Part shown: positions 1 through 7,839 of the stretch, piece after piece
Layout: each line of letters opens with the position of its first letter
Position numbering within the stretch: the first letter of the stretch is position 1
Assembly (NCBI GenBank): GCA_036847245.1
Contig: DAIUAL010000060.1
Span: forward strand, 1-16,364
Source of the DNA: UBA4661 sp002405405
GTDB lineage: Bacteria; Bacteroidota; Ignavibacteria; Kapaibacteriales; UBA4661
DNA: 16,364 bases
Direction of reading: 5' to 3'
Made by a program: the position numbers and the translations under genes
Notes under the pieces: generated by a model
Databases searched by the model: none
The model's input: only the letters and a program-made list of their open reading frames with translations
Told to the model about the DNA's origin: nothing

Positions 1-395
1 ATGTACAAAAAATCGGCCTGACCGGAATTCTCCGCGGTCGTGGAGTGCCAAATGCATGGGCAACCCAAACGGGGTTTGATAGTGACTCCATTATCGGTAT
101 TCGTGACATGCGTACTGCTTTTCATGAAGCTTATGGTGGTAAAGATATTACCCCACTTCCCATCGCCCTAACTTCCGGTAATTTTCCAGCAACGCGTATT
201 CATGCGTTAGAAGAGCTAGCACGCTACGCAAAAACTATCCCCGAACAAAACGGCAAGAAAGTTGAGGCATTTCTTCGAGAAAACCTAGCTTCTTTACTGA
301 AGCGCAAAGAACTTGCCTTTATACTGCATGAAGCATTTCGTCCATTCGATAGACCTATTTCTCTGCAAGGAGAAATTCTCAACAAAAAGAAGTAG
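1..395 (+). CDS. 3' end of an unrecognised protein gene (5' end outside the window)
   Basis: The frame is open from base 3 to a TAG at 393-395, giving about 130 residues. The first codons read VQKIGLTGILRGRG with no stop, so the gene very probably starts to the left. A GTG at 45 is in frame, but the conserved-looking Gly/Arg-rich stretch runs through it, and I take it as an internal Val. The visible part is soluble, with no membrane segment or signal peptide. It has a loop-rich first half (GRGVPNAWATQTGFDSDS) and then a helical, charged second half ending in a Lys-rich tail (EILNKKK). I do not recognise the family and assign no function. Its composition and codon use look like its neighbours. 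It converges on susD, with about 100 bases between the two stops. Confidence 0.6.
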   Translation, partial: VQKIGLTGILRGRGVPNAWATQTGFDSDSIIGIRDMRTAFHEAYGGKDITPLPIALTSGNFPATRIHALEELARYAKTIPEQNGKKVEAFLRENLASLLKRKELAFILHEAFRPFDRPISLQGEILNKKK

Positions 396-440
396 AAAAC
401 CTCAACATTAACATCATCTCAGAACCCGCATCACTATTAC

Positions 441-474
441 AAAAAAGCCCCGCAAGAAAACTCTTACGGGGCTT
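441..474 (-). terminator. Rho-independent terminator after susD
   Basis: An 8-bp GC-rich stem, AAGCCCCG (445-452) with CGGGGCTT (467-474), can be extended inside the loop by AAG/CTT after one mismatch. Read on the minus strand, the stem is followed by a run of T (complement of the A run at 441-446), the classic intrinsic terminator layout. It lies 22 bases past the susD stop, so it ends the susC-susD transcript. On the plus strand no T run follows, so it is a poor terminator for the left-edge gene. Confidence 0.85.
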
Positions 475-496
475 AACGTTTATATCCTTGTAGAAA

Positions 497-1915
497 TTAG
501 TTCGCGGGATCAGCCGGAACATTTGGATTATTATCACGTTCTGATTGAGGATACGGATAGAAATTCCGTGTACGCTCAATAGTAAAGAACGGACTTTGTG
601 CCGGTGCAACAGCAGGACTGTAAGCCGCTGTCGGTGCTTGCGCAGGTGCAGGACGACCAAAACGACGTGCATCTGCCATACGCATACCGGTCATAAAGAG
701 TTCAGAACAACGTTGACGATAAATCTCAAGCAAAACCGATGCTTGATCTTGTGCACCACTGTATGCCGGTAAACTTGCGCCCAGACCAAGATAATCTTGT
801 GCCGGTGTTTTTTGGCGAACACGATTTAGCTCGGTAATAGCACCGGCAATATTATTCAATCGCGCTTGTGCTTCGGCACGAATCAAGGCAACTTCACCCG
901 GACGGAAAACCGGCATAGCGCGATCGACCGCACCAAATGGACTTGTAGCAACAGTATGCGAACCAACCGGAAGATTGCGCAAAACAGAACCGCCCGAGCG
1001 ATTTGTAATGAAAAATCGTGTCCGAAGTGAATCTGCCGGATCGACAAGTGCAGGCGGTAAACCATAGTTTTGACGAGGTGCCCAACGAACAACAAGTGAT
1101 GTCAAGTTAAAGATTGGATTAGGATTGATGGAGTTGTCATAGCGAAACTCCGAACGACCGGCAGTTGTAATATCTACTGCTCCGGCAAAGTTTAATGCAT
1201 CCTGCCAATTACCTGCGATGATCGAATAACGAGCACGCAAAAGTGTGATTGTATTGCCCAAATTAAATCCACGCACCATTGCACGAGTATTGAATTCTTG
1301 AGTCAAAAAGAGTGCATTAGGATTTGCACCATACTGTTGAACAGTCTGTGCCGCGCTTGCCAGCAAAGTTAAAACCTCTTGCAAAACACGTGCATTTGGC
1401 TGAAATGCTGCAGGACTTGTTGGTGTACCAACCGCAATGGGAGCTTGATCGAAACATTGAGCAATTTGACCAAGAGCCATTGCTTTATAAGTGCGAGCCA
1501 ATGCACCCATCATCTTATACGTTGAATCGGATGCAGGCGCGGCATCGGTAACAGCAATAAGGCGATCAGTAAGATAAATGGTACGATACATCGCGGTCCA
1601 AAGATCACCAATATGAGAATTGAGTGCAGGTAATGCTGCTCCACCATCTTCTAATTCAACAAATGCTACCTGGTTGATATCGGAAGCTACTTCTCGTGCC
1701 GTCGTACCAGGAATGAAAATACTTGTCTGTACTCCATTGACGGCAAAGGTTTGTTGCATACCAATCGAAGTTGCAAGTACACCATCACGTGTTGCAAATG
1801 CTTGAGCATCGGTTGCTTGGTTAGGGTTAGTAATGTCAAGACTACATCCGGTCAAAAGAATGCCGACACTTGCAACTGCCCACAGAAAACGGTGTTGTAA
1901 TGTGATACGTTTCAT
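497..1915 (-). CDS. SusD/RagB-family outer-membrane nutrient-binding lipoprotein
   Basis: This is the surface lipoprotein that captures ligand and caps the partner SusC transporter. I chose the ATG at 1915 (472 residues). It has AAGGA seven bases upstream and opens directly with a lipoprotein signal, MKRITLQHRFLW then LLTGC, with Cys24 as the lipidated residue. A TTG at 1945 would add ten residues but has no comparable ribosome binding site. The C-terminal SusD signature is clear: IRAEAQARLN then AITELNRVRQ (about 345-368), EIYRQRCSELFMTGMRMADA (about 397-416), and FYPYPQSERDNN (about 452-463) near the end. An Ala/Pro/Gln-rich stretch (about 422-441, APAQAPTAAYSPAVAPAQ) sits between the last two blocks and is probably a surface loop. 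The length is normal for the family. It follows susC by 44 bases and is surely cotranscribed with it. The ligand cannot be read from the sequence. Confidence 0.93.
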   Translation of the reverse strand: MKRITLQHRFLWAVASVGILLTGCSLDITNPNQATDAQAFATRDGVLATSIGMQQTFAVNGVQTSIFIPGTTAREVASDINQVAFVELEDGGAALPALNSHIGDLWTAMYRTIYLTDRLIAVTDAAPASDSTYKMMGALARTYKAMALGQIAQCFDQAPIAVGTPTSPAAFQPNARVLQEVLTLLASAAQTVQQYGANPNALFLTQEFNTRAMVRGFNLGNTITLLRARYSIIAGNWQDALNFAGAVDITTAGRSEFRYDNSINPNPIFNLTSLVVRWAPRQNYGLPPALVDPADSLRTRFFITNRSGGSVLRNLPVGSHTVATSPFGAVDRAMPVFRPGEVALIRAEAQARLNNIAGAITELNRVRQKTPAQDYLGLGASLPAYSGAQDQASVLLEIYRQRCSELFMTGMRMADARRFGRPAPAQAPTAAYSPAVAPAQSPFFTIERTRNFYPYPQSERDNNPNVPADPAN

Positions 1916-1922
1916 AATAAAA

Positions 1923-1927
1923 TCCTT
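1923..1927 (-). promoter_or_regulatory. Ribosome binding site of susD
   Basis: On the minus strand AAGGA is followed by seven bases (TTTTATT) and then the ATG at 1915. It is the strongest Shine-Dalgarno match seen in the window. It decides the susD start in favour of 1915 over the upstream TTG at 1945. Confidence 0.7.
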
Positions 1928-1943
1928 GTAAAATGAGACTTTC

Positions 1944-1961
1944 AATTGGTCAAGACCAATT
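1944..1961 (-). repeat. Perfect inverted repeat (stem-loop) across the susC stop, between susC and susD
   Basis: AATTGGTC (1944-1951) and GACCAATT (1954-1961) are exact reverse complements separated by AA. The stop codon of susC (1962-1960) begins within the outer arm. In RNA this would fold as a 7-bp stem with a 4-base loop. No T run follows (minus strand GAAAGTCTCATTTT), so it is not an intrinsic terminator. It could be a 3'-end stabilising or processing hairpin that sets the ratio of SusC to SusD, or a protein-binding palindrome. The structure is seen directly; the role is inferred. Confidence 0.55.
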
Positions 1962-4900
1962 AGAAGCCAAGTTGCATAGTAAGTGAATAGCTCCGTGGAA
2001 TGGGTACCGTAGCAAAATCTGCACCACGTACCGGAAATGCTCCAAAGCCCGACGATGCTCCCTGACCAGCAGAATTTACTTCGGGATCATATCCGCGATA
2101 GTCTGTGCTCAAGAATAAGTTACGTCCTGAGAGTGTAAAGCGTGCATTTTTGATCCCTGCAAGAGCAACATTCGGAACATCATAGCTTACAGAAAGCTCA
2201 CGCAAGCGAATGAAATCACCTTTCTCGACATAACTCTCAAAGATATTCACTAATGCATTGGCACTACCTGCCGGCAGATCACCACGTAATTCTTTACCCG
2301 CATCTTCATGTGTACCAAAGAATGTACTGGTACGACGTGTGTAGTTCAATACATTAAACTGGAACATACCATCGAGCTGTACACGTACAGTCAAGTTCTC
2401 ATAACGGAACTCATTGATGAATGAGCCTGTCCACCGTGGTGTTGGGTCACCAACGACTTTGCGAAGCACTGTCGCAGGTTGACCTGCAGGCACAGTACCA
2501 TTGGCATTGTAGGTTGTTTCTACGCCACCATTACCACTTGGATCCGGTCTGCCTACTGCAAGGCGCGGCAAACCGTCTGTTGCAAGGAAAATAGAGCCAG
2601 TACTATCACGAGCGTAATAACGTTCGTACATCACCGGCATATTATAGCCATTAATGATGGCGTATTGACCACCGGCAATAAAACCACCCACAACATCGCG
2701 CATTTCACCCGTATTGCGGTTAGCAATGATAGTAGAGTTCCATTGGAAACCGTCTTTTTCAAGTACAGTTCCACGCAACATTACTTCCAATCCTTTGTTT
2801 TGAAGAGTACCGACATTGGCTAATTGCGATGTGAATCCAGTGCTCGACGCAATGGTACGCGGTAAGAGGATATCTGTTGTAAGTTTGTCGTAGTATGTTA
2901 CTTCTAAACTGACACGATCATTAAAGAAATTCATATCAAAGCCAAATTCCCATTCACGCTGACGTTCGGGTTTAATATCCTGAGTACCCAAACGACCACC
3001 TTGTGACAAACCGGGTTGACCTGTAAATGGTGACGAGCTGAACGCTGTAAAGCGATCAAATGGACCAATAGCAGTCAAGCCACCGGACTCACCATAGGCC
3101 AGGCGGAGTTTGAATTGATTGACTGTTTCACCCAAGGCATTTTTCCAGATCTCTTCTTCTGAAAGCAAATATGTTGTTCCAAATTTTGGGAAAAGTTGCC
3201 AACGATTATCAGCACCAAACGCAGATGAAGCATCCAAACGCAAAGCACCTGTTAAAATCAATTTATCTTGAAAATTGAAAGTCTGTTGCGCAAATGCTCC
3301 CATCAACACATACTCAGAACGAAACTCGCTGATAGTTTGCCCGGAAGCACCACCGGGAACAATCTGGACGATTGGAATCAGACCAATTGACTGCGTACCA
3401 CCGAAATTGCGGCGCTCATATTGTAATGTTCCGCCCACTTGTGAGATCGACTGCAAACCGGAAAGGATATTCACACGGTAGGATGCTGTCAAATCGTTAT
3501 TCATTTGCAATACATCAGCACGTGCAGCACGAGACAATCCTGTTGGGAATTCGAATGCCGATGTATTGGGTGGAATATATCCTACGGCATTTTGAGAATA
3601 GGTATCTATGCCACTAAGGTACTCGACATTAAGACCTTCGACTGGCGTGAGTGTTAATTTTGCGCTACCGATGAATCGATTGACTTTTTGATTAAAGTTA
3701 AAATTCTGAATAGTTTCAAGCGGATTACCACGACCAAATGCAGAGAGATCTACCGGGAAACGGCCTGTTACAGCATTAGGACGGGGATCAACAAAGTTTT
3801 GTGTGAAAATGACACCCAACAAAACACCATAACCGATACTGCCAAGCGATGTTCCTAATGGCTCATTCGGCATTTCTTGACTGTTAGTGTTGATGAAATT
3901 TGTACTGATTTGCAAAGATGCCCAGTCATTCAGTGTCTGATCCACACGCAACCGAACAGAGGCACGCTGGAAACTTGTTCCTTGCAAAATCCCTTGATTA
4001 CCAAAAAATGTTCCGGTCAAAGAATACCGTGTTCCTTGTGCACCGCCATCAATAGAAACCGATGATTCCATGCCCCATGCACGACGATACACTAAGTCTT
4101 GTATATCTTCACGACGACCAGGCTGCCCTTGCAATGCAGCATATTGAGGATTTGCAGCAATGAAACTCGCCGGGAACTGTAATGTACTCGATACTTGACT
4201 TGCTGTTGGTGTACCTGCAACTAAACGATAATTAAACGCATTGCCCGATGGTGCAAGCGGCTCAAGGTTCATTGGTAATTTTTTCGCCAAAGCATCTCTT
4301 TGTATGCGCTGAGAAAAGGTTACTATCGGCGCACCAAATGATCCACTATTTGTAAAAATTTGAACAACACCATTGTTTACACGTGAACCGTACACCGCTG
4401 CCGCAGCTGCACCTTTCAGCACTTCGATACGCTCAATATCGTTGGGGTTAATGTCTGCCATACGATTTTGCTGATAGCCACCAAAATTGAGCAATTGCGG
4501 TGAGTCATTATTCACTAATACACCATCAATGATGTACAATGGATCAGCATTGCCGGAATAAGTATTCGTACCGCGTAAACGGATAGAAACACCACCCGAT
4601 GGGTTTCCTGAGTTCTGCTGAATCAAAGCACCGGAAAATTTCCCTGCCATAGCAGCATCAATCGTCGGTGCTGGTGCAGCTTGAATATCTTTCGCTGAAA
4701 CCGTACCAATTGAGTTACCAAGTTGCTTGCGAGTTGTCCCTGCCGCCATACCGGTAACAACAACTTCTTGAGAACGTACAACGTCTTCTGACATACGGAT
4801 GTTCAATTCAACATCACCACCAGCGGCACCTAAGGTAATTTCACCCTTAAAGGCACGATAACCTAATAATCGTCCTGTAACTTTATACTTTCCGGGCTCT

Positions 4901-5238
4901 GTAAGAGCATTAATTGAAAATTGACCTGTTTCATTAGAAAATCCTCCAATTTTTCTGAGGGATACTTTAGAGTTTAACAAATCCTCTAATGACAATTCAT
5001 CAGCATTGATAATGGGATCCATTGTAATACGAACACCGCGCAAAGTTTCGCCTGTTCGATTGTCTGTAACTTTCCCGCGAATTGTATATCGCGTTTGAGC
5101 TGTCGCCGGCGTGAGACCGATCAACATCGCTGTCAATAACAGCAAGCAGTATGGCAGCATTGCTCGCAAAGAAACGCGACCGCCGGATAGGCGATGCGGT
5201 ACGTGTAGCGTGCAATCAACCGGTAGAGGTTGGTTCAT
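1960..5238 (-). CDS. SusC/RagA-family TonB-dependent outer-membrane transporter
   Basis: A large 22-strand-barrel-type receptor that imports the ligand held by its SusD partner, powered by TonB-ExbBD. From the ATG at 5238 it is 1092 residues, typical for the family. A long polar N-region (1-26) precedes the hydrophobic core MLPYCLLLLTAMLIG; cleavage is likely after ATAQ (about residue 48). Next come a CarboxypepD_reg-like domain (about 51-148, opening TRYTIRGKVTDNRTGETLRG), a TonB-box-like EVVVTG (158-163), the plug with IRLRGTNTYSGNADPLYIID (219-238, the SusC signature), and then the barrel, ending in the aromatic tail MQLGF. An in-frame ATG at 5316 would add 26 polar residues. It would place a 15-base palindrome inside the gene and a poorer signal peptide ahead of it, so I prefer 5238, though its AGG at short spacing is weak. 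An internal ATG at 5160 (right before the hydrophobic core) has no ribosome binding site. Within the CarboxypepD_reg domain the segment ELSLEDLLNSKVS resembles the SLEELLN motif often seen near the N-terminus of other TonB receptors. Confidence 0.94.
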   Translation of the reverse strand: MNQPLPVDCTLHVPHRLSGGRVSLRAMLPYCLLLLTAMLIGLTPATAQTRYTIRGKVTDNRTGETLRGVRITMDPIINADELSLEDLLNSKVSLRKIGGFSNETGQFSINALTEPGKYKVTGRLLGYRAFKGEITLGAAGGDVELNIRMSEDVVRSQEVVVTGMAAGTTRKQLGNSIGTVSAKDIQAAPAPTIDAAMAGKFSGALIQQNSGNPSGGVSIRLRGTNTYSGNADPLYIIDGVLVNNDSPQLLNFGGYQQNRMADINPNDIERIEVLKGAAAAAVYGSRVNNGVVQIFTNSGSFGAPIVTFSQRIQRDALAKKLPMNLEPLAPSGNAFNYRLVAGTPTASQVSSTLQFPASFIAANPQYAALQGQPGRREDIQDLVYRRAWGMESSVSIDGGAQGTRYSLTGTFFGNQGILQGTSFQRASVRLRVDQTLNDWASLQISTNFINTNSQEMPNEPLGTSLGSIGYGVLLGVIFTQNFVDPRPNAVTGRFPVDLSAFGRGNPLETIQNFNFNQKVNRFIGSAKLTLTPVEGLNVEYLSGIDTYSQNAVGYIPPNTSAFEFPTGLSRAARADVLQMNNDLTASYRVNILSGLQSISQVGGTLQYERRNFGGTQSIGLIPIVQIVPGGASGQTISEFRSEYVLMGAFAQQTFNFQDKLILTGALRLDASSAFGADNRWQLFPKFGTTYLLSEEEIWKNALGETVNQFKLRLAYGESGGLTAIGPFDRFTAFSSSPFTGQPGLSQGGRLGTQDIKPERQREWEFGFDMNFFNDRVSLEVTYYDKLTTDILLPRTIASSTGFTSQLANVGTLQNKGLEVMLRGTVLEKDGFQWNSTIIANRNTGEMRDVVGGFIAGGQYAIINGYNMPVMYERYYARDSTGSIFLATDGLPRLAVGRPDPSGNGGVETTYNANGTVPAGQPATVLRKVVGDPTPRWTGSFINEFRYENLTVRVQLDGMFQFNVLNYTRRTSTFFGTHEDAGKELRGDLPAGSANALVNIFESYVEKGDFIRLRELSVSYDVPNVALAGIKNARFTLSGRNLFLSTDYRGYDPEVNSAGQGASSGFGAFPVRGADFATVPIPRSYSLTMQLGF

Positions 5239-5699
5239 ACGATTACCTGTAATATGAAGTGAAAAAAATGAGGAATCATTCCTCGAAGAAAACGACGGCA
5301 AAAAAAGATTATCCATTTTGGCAGTATAGCAATGCTACAAAACCATGTTGTCATCATGCTTGAAATCTACATGAACTCGGCGCTCAGCTCTGTACTTCCC
5401 GCGAATCGGCTTTTGTCGAGAGTACATCAAAATACCCGTTCAATGTTATCAATACCACAATTGATGATTGTATGTTCATGCGGGCAACCGTGTCATTCCA
5501 AAATACTATTGTCTTTCTCATTCTGCATACTTTTTTTCATTGGAACCACTTACTAAGAAAATTTATTTGTCAAATGCTTGCTTCGTACTTGCTCCCACAA
5601 AACATTTGTCATAGATTGAAACACTTCATTTTTCACAAGAAAAAATAACGGCAAACTTCTTCTTTCCTTTTTACTCACTTCTTTTCCTGTATTGCGTCT
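5239..5699. other. Divergent intergenic region between susC and the nagB-like gene
   Basis: These 461 bases must carry the promoters of both divergent units. I found no exact TAnnTTTG -7 element in the Bacteroidota style on either strand. What is visible: a 15-base palindrome at 5270-5284 close to susC; the inverted pair ATCAAT/ATTGAT (5448-5453 and 5460-5465); the short palindrome ATTTGTCAAAT (5565-5575), nearer to the nagB side; and a pyrimidine-rich leader (about 5657-5690) just before the nagB ATG, which has no Shine-Dalgarno sequence. A 74-codon open frame at 5332-5556 (+) has low-complexity hydrophobic content and no ribosome binding site, so I do not call it a gene. Confidence 0.6.
5270..5284. 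promoter_or_regulatory. Candidate operator: 15-base palindrome upstream of susC
   Basis: GAGGAAT (5270-5276) and ATTCCTC (5278-5284) are exact reverse complements around a single C. The centre lies about 39 bases upstream of the chosen susC ATG, in the leader or promoter zone. A one-base centre cannot form an RNA hairpin efficiently, so a dimeric DNA-binding protein is the simpler reading. No regulator gene is in the window and I cannot name the family. Confidence 0.3.
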
Positions 5700-7589
5700 A
5701 TGGCTAACGAGAAAATACCCGTTCGAATCTTCGATGCTAATGTTCTTGGTTCGCATTATGTTGCCAAAGAAATTGCTTCGCTGATCCGCGAACGCCAAAA
5801 GCAACAACGTACAGTTGTTCTCGGTTTAGCAACCGGCTCAACTCCTACTACTTTATACAACGAACTTGTGCGCATGCATAAAGAAGAAGGGTTAAGTTTT
5901 CGCAATGTCATTACATTCAACCTCGATGAATACTACCCCATTGAGCCTACTGCCCTGCAAAGCTATGTACGCTTCATGAATGAGTATCTTTTCAATCATG
6001 TAGATATCGACAAAAACAACGTACATGTACCGGACGGAACATTAGAACCTTCTGCTATTGCTGAGTATTGCTCGACATATGAGCAAAAAATTCAAGATGC
6101 AGGTGGTCTCGATATTCAAATTCTTGGCATTGGTCGCACGGGTCATATTGGCTTCAACGAACCCGGCTCTACACGTGGCTCTGTAACGCGGCTTATTACG
6201 CTTGATCGCGTTACCCGTATGGATGCCTCCAGTGATTTCTTTGGCGAAGAGAATGTTCCTCGCAAAGCAATCACTATGGGTATTGCTTCTATCATGAAAG
6301 CACGTCGTGTCATCATTATGGCATGGGGGGATGGCAAAGCACGCATTGTCAAGCGCGCAGTGGAAGGAGATATTTCTGATCTTGTGCCGGCAACATTTTT
6401 ACAGCTTCACGAAAACACAGAATTTATTACGGATACTGCATCATCGTCTGAATTGACACGTATCAAAACTCCGTGGCTTGTCGAAGAGTGTGTGTGGGAC
6501 TTAAAAATGCGCAAACGTGCAGTCGTGTGGCTTTCGCAAAAATTGAAAAAACCTATTCTGAAGCTCACTGATGAAGACTACAATGAAAATGGTATGGGTG
6601 ACTTGCTTGCTCAAATCGGTGGTGCCTATGAATGTAATATCGATATTTTCAACAAGCTCCAGCATACCATCACCGGATGGCCCGGTGGTAAGCCCAATGC
6701 CGATGACACCACACGCCCAGAACGCGCAACGCCATTTCCTAAGCGTGTCATTATCTTCTCGCCGCATCCTGATGATGATGTGATTTCGATGGGTGGTACC
6801 TTTATCAGATTAGCAGATCAAGGGCATGAAGTGCATGTTGCCTACCAAACTAATGGGAATATTGCGGTCTTTGATGATGATGCTTTGCGCTTTGCCGATT
6901 TTGCCGCGGCTCTGATGAAAGCCCATGGTCATGAACAGTCCGAAGCAGAAGTCATTGCTCAAAAAGTTCGTTCTTTCCTCAAGAACAAAGCATCGGGGGC
7001 AACCGACTCACCCGAAGTACAAAAAATTAAACAAATCATTCGTGAAGGTGAAGCTGTTGCCGGTTGTCGTTATGTGGGTATTCCCGAAGAAAATGCGCAC
7101 TTCTTGGATATGCCATTTTATCATACCGGTACAATCAAAAAGAATCCGCTCGGTGAAGAAGATATTAAACTCGTTATGGAGTTGATTGAATCTATCAAAC
7201 CTCATCAAATCTATGCCGCAGGCGATCTCTCCGATCCGCATGGTACTCATCGCGTATGTTTAGCAGCAATCATGGAAGCATGCAAACGCTTAAAAGACCG
7301 CGACTATATGAAAGATTGCTATGTGTGGTTGTATCGTGGTGCATGGCATGAATGGGGTGTCGATGAAATCGAAATGGCTGTTCCACTCAGCCCGCAAGAA
7401 GTTCTCCGCAAGCGCAGAGCAATCTTCACGCACCAATCGCAAAAAGAATCGGCTGTATTCCCCGGCTCTGATCCACGTGAATTTTGGCAACGCGCTGAAG
7501 ATCGCAACTCCGACACGGCACGTATTTACAATGAACTTGGCTTGGCTGAATATGCCGCTATCGAAGGATTTGTGCGTTGGCATTTTTAG
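5700..7589 (+). CDS. nagB: Glucosamine-6-phosphate deaminase (NagB) fused to a LmbE/PIG-L-type deacetylase domain
   Basis: A 629-residue two-domain cytoplasmic protein. Residues 1 to about 265 are NagB-like: LGLATGSTPT (41-50, phosphosugar loop), FNLDEYYP (73-80, with Asp76 matching E. coli Asp72), GIGRTGHIGFNEPGS (143-157), and ENVPRKAITMG (184-194). NagB converts glucosamine-6-phosphate to fructose-6-phosphate and ammonia. His149 and Glu154 match catalytic His143 and Glu148, but Thr147 stands where E. coli has Asp141. After a linker (about 270-345) comes a LmbE/PIG-L domain with SPHPDDD (354-360) and SDPHGTHR (511-518). Their His and Asp residues are the expected metal ligands, pointing to N-deacetylation of a GlcNAc-type substrate, possibly replacing a separate NagA. 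The fusion is, to my knowledge, recurrent in Bacteroidota. The ATG at 5700 has no Shine-Dalgarno sequence, but the homology begins right after it. The gene is monocistronic and divergent from susCD. Whether the first domain is a true deaminase is less sure than the fold. Confidence 0.9.
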   Translation: MANEKIPVRIFDANVLGSHYVAKEIASLIRERQKQQRTVVLGLATGSTPTTLYNELVRMHKEEGLSFRNVITFNLDEYYPIEPTALQSYVRFMNEYLFNHVDIDKNNVHVPDGTLEPSAIAEYCSTYEQKIQDAGGLDIQILGIGRTGHIGFNEPGSTRGSVTRLITLDRVTRMDASSDFFGEENVPRKAITMGIASIMKARRVIIMAWGDGKARIVKRAVEGDISDLVPATFLQLHENTEFITDTASSSELTRIKTPWLVEECVWDLKMRKRAVVWLSQKLKKPILKLTDEDYNENGMGDLLAQIGGAYECNIDIFNKLQHTITGWPGGKPNADDTTRPERATPFPKRVIIFSPHPDDDVISMGGTFIRLADQGHEVHVAYQTNGNIAVFDDDALRFADFAAALMKAHGHEQSEAEVIAQKVRSFLKNKASGATDSPEVQKIKQIIREGEAVAGCRYVGIPEENAHFLDMPFYHTGTIKKNPLGEEDIKLVMELIESIKPHQIYAAGDLSDPHGTHRVCLAAIMEACKRLKDRDYMKDCYVWLYRGAWHEWGVDEIEMAVPLSPQEVLRKRRAIFTHQSQKESAVFPGSDPREFWQRAEDRNSDTARIYNELGLAEYAAIEGFVRWHF

Positions 7590-7619
7590 GATACCATATT
7601 CAAGAATTTTAAAACAAGT

Positions 7620-7644
7620 AAGGCGAGCCATCCCAGCTCGCCTT
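7620..7644 (+). terminator. Rho-independent terminator after the nagB-like gene
   Basis: A perfect 9-bp GC-rich stem, AAGGCGAGC (7620-7628) with GCTCGCCTT (7636-7644), has a 7-base loop and is followed by ATTTGT. It starts 30 bases past the nagB stop. On the minus strand it is followed by ACTTGTTTT, so it could also stop transcripts from hslU. A second, AT-rich hairpin GTAGAAAA/TTTTCTAC (7652-7659 and 7679-7686) lies just beyond. The rest of the convergent gap up to 7839 holds nothing I can name. Confidence 0.85.
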
Positions 7645-7839
7645 ATTTGTCGTAGAAAAACTTACCCCTTTCAACAGCTTTTCTACCTATTCACCACCAG
7701 AATATTCATGTATATCTTTTTGAATCAGATGATATTCATTTCTTCTACTCATCGTATGTGTCTTGGTTTATTTGCACAAAACTAAATCATGAACCTTAAA
7801 ATGACATTAAAACGAAATTAAATGAACAGATGCGATAGC

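Noticed and set aside
5448..5465. ATCAAT-accaca-ATTGAT inverted repeat as an operator
   Set aside because: Six-base AT-rich arms are expected by chance in several hundred bases of AT-rich intergenic DNA. Noted only within the intergenic description.
5332..5556. 74-codon open frame (+) in the susC-nagB intergenic region
   Set aside because: No ribosome binding site, no recognisable domain, Ser/Cys/Leu-rich random-looking composition, and it overlaps the region where promoters must lie.
7652..7686. GTAGAAAA/TTTTCTAC hairpin as the hslU terminator
   Set aside because: AT-rich 8-bp stem with a 19-base loop is weak. The neighbouring GC-rich hairpin at 7620-7644 is the better terminator for both converging genes.
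7321..7785. 154-codon open frame overlapping the nagB end
   Set aside because: It runs out of frame through conserved NagB-LmbE sequence and across the terminator. No start signal or domain.
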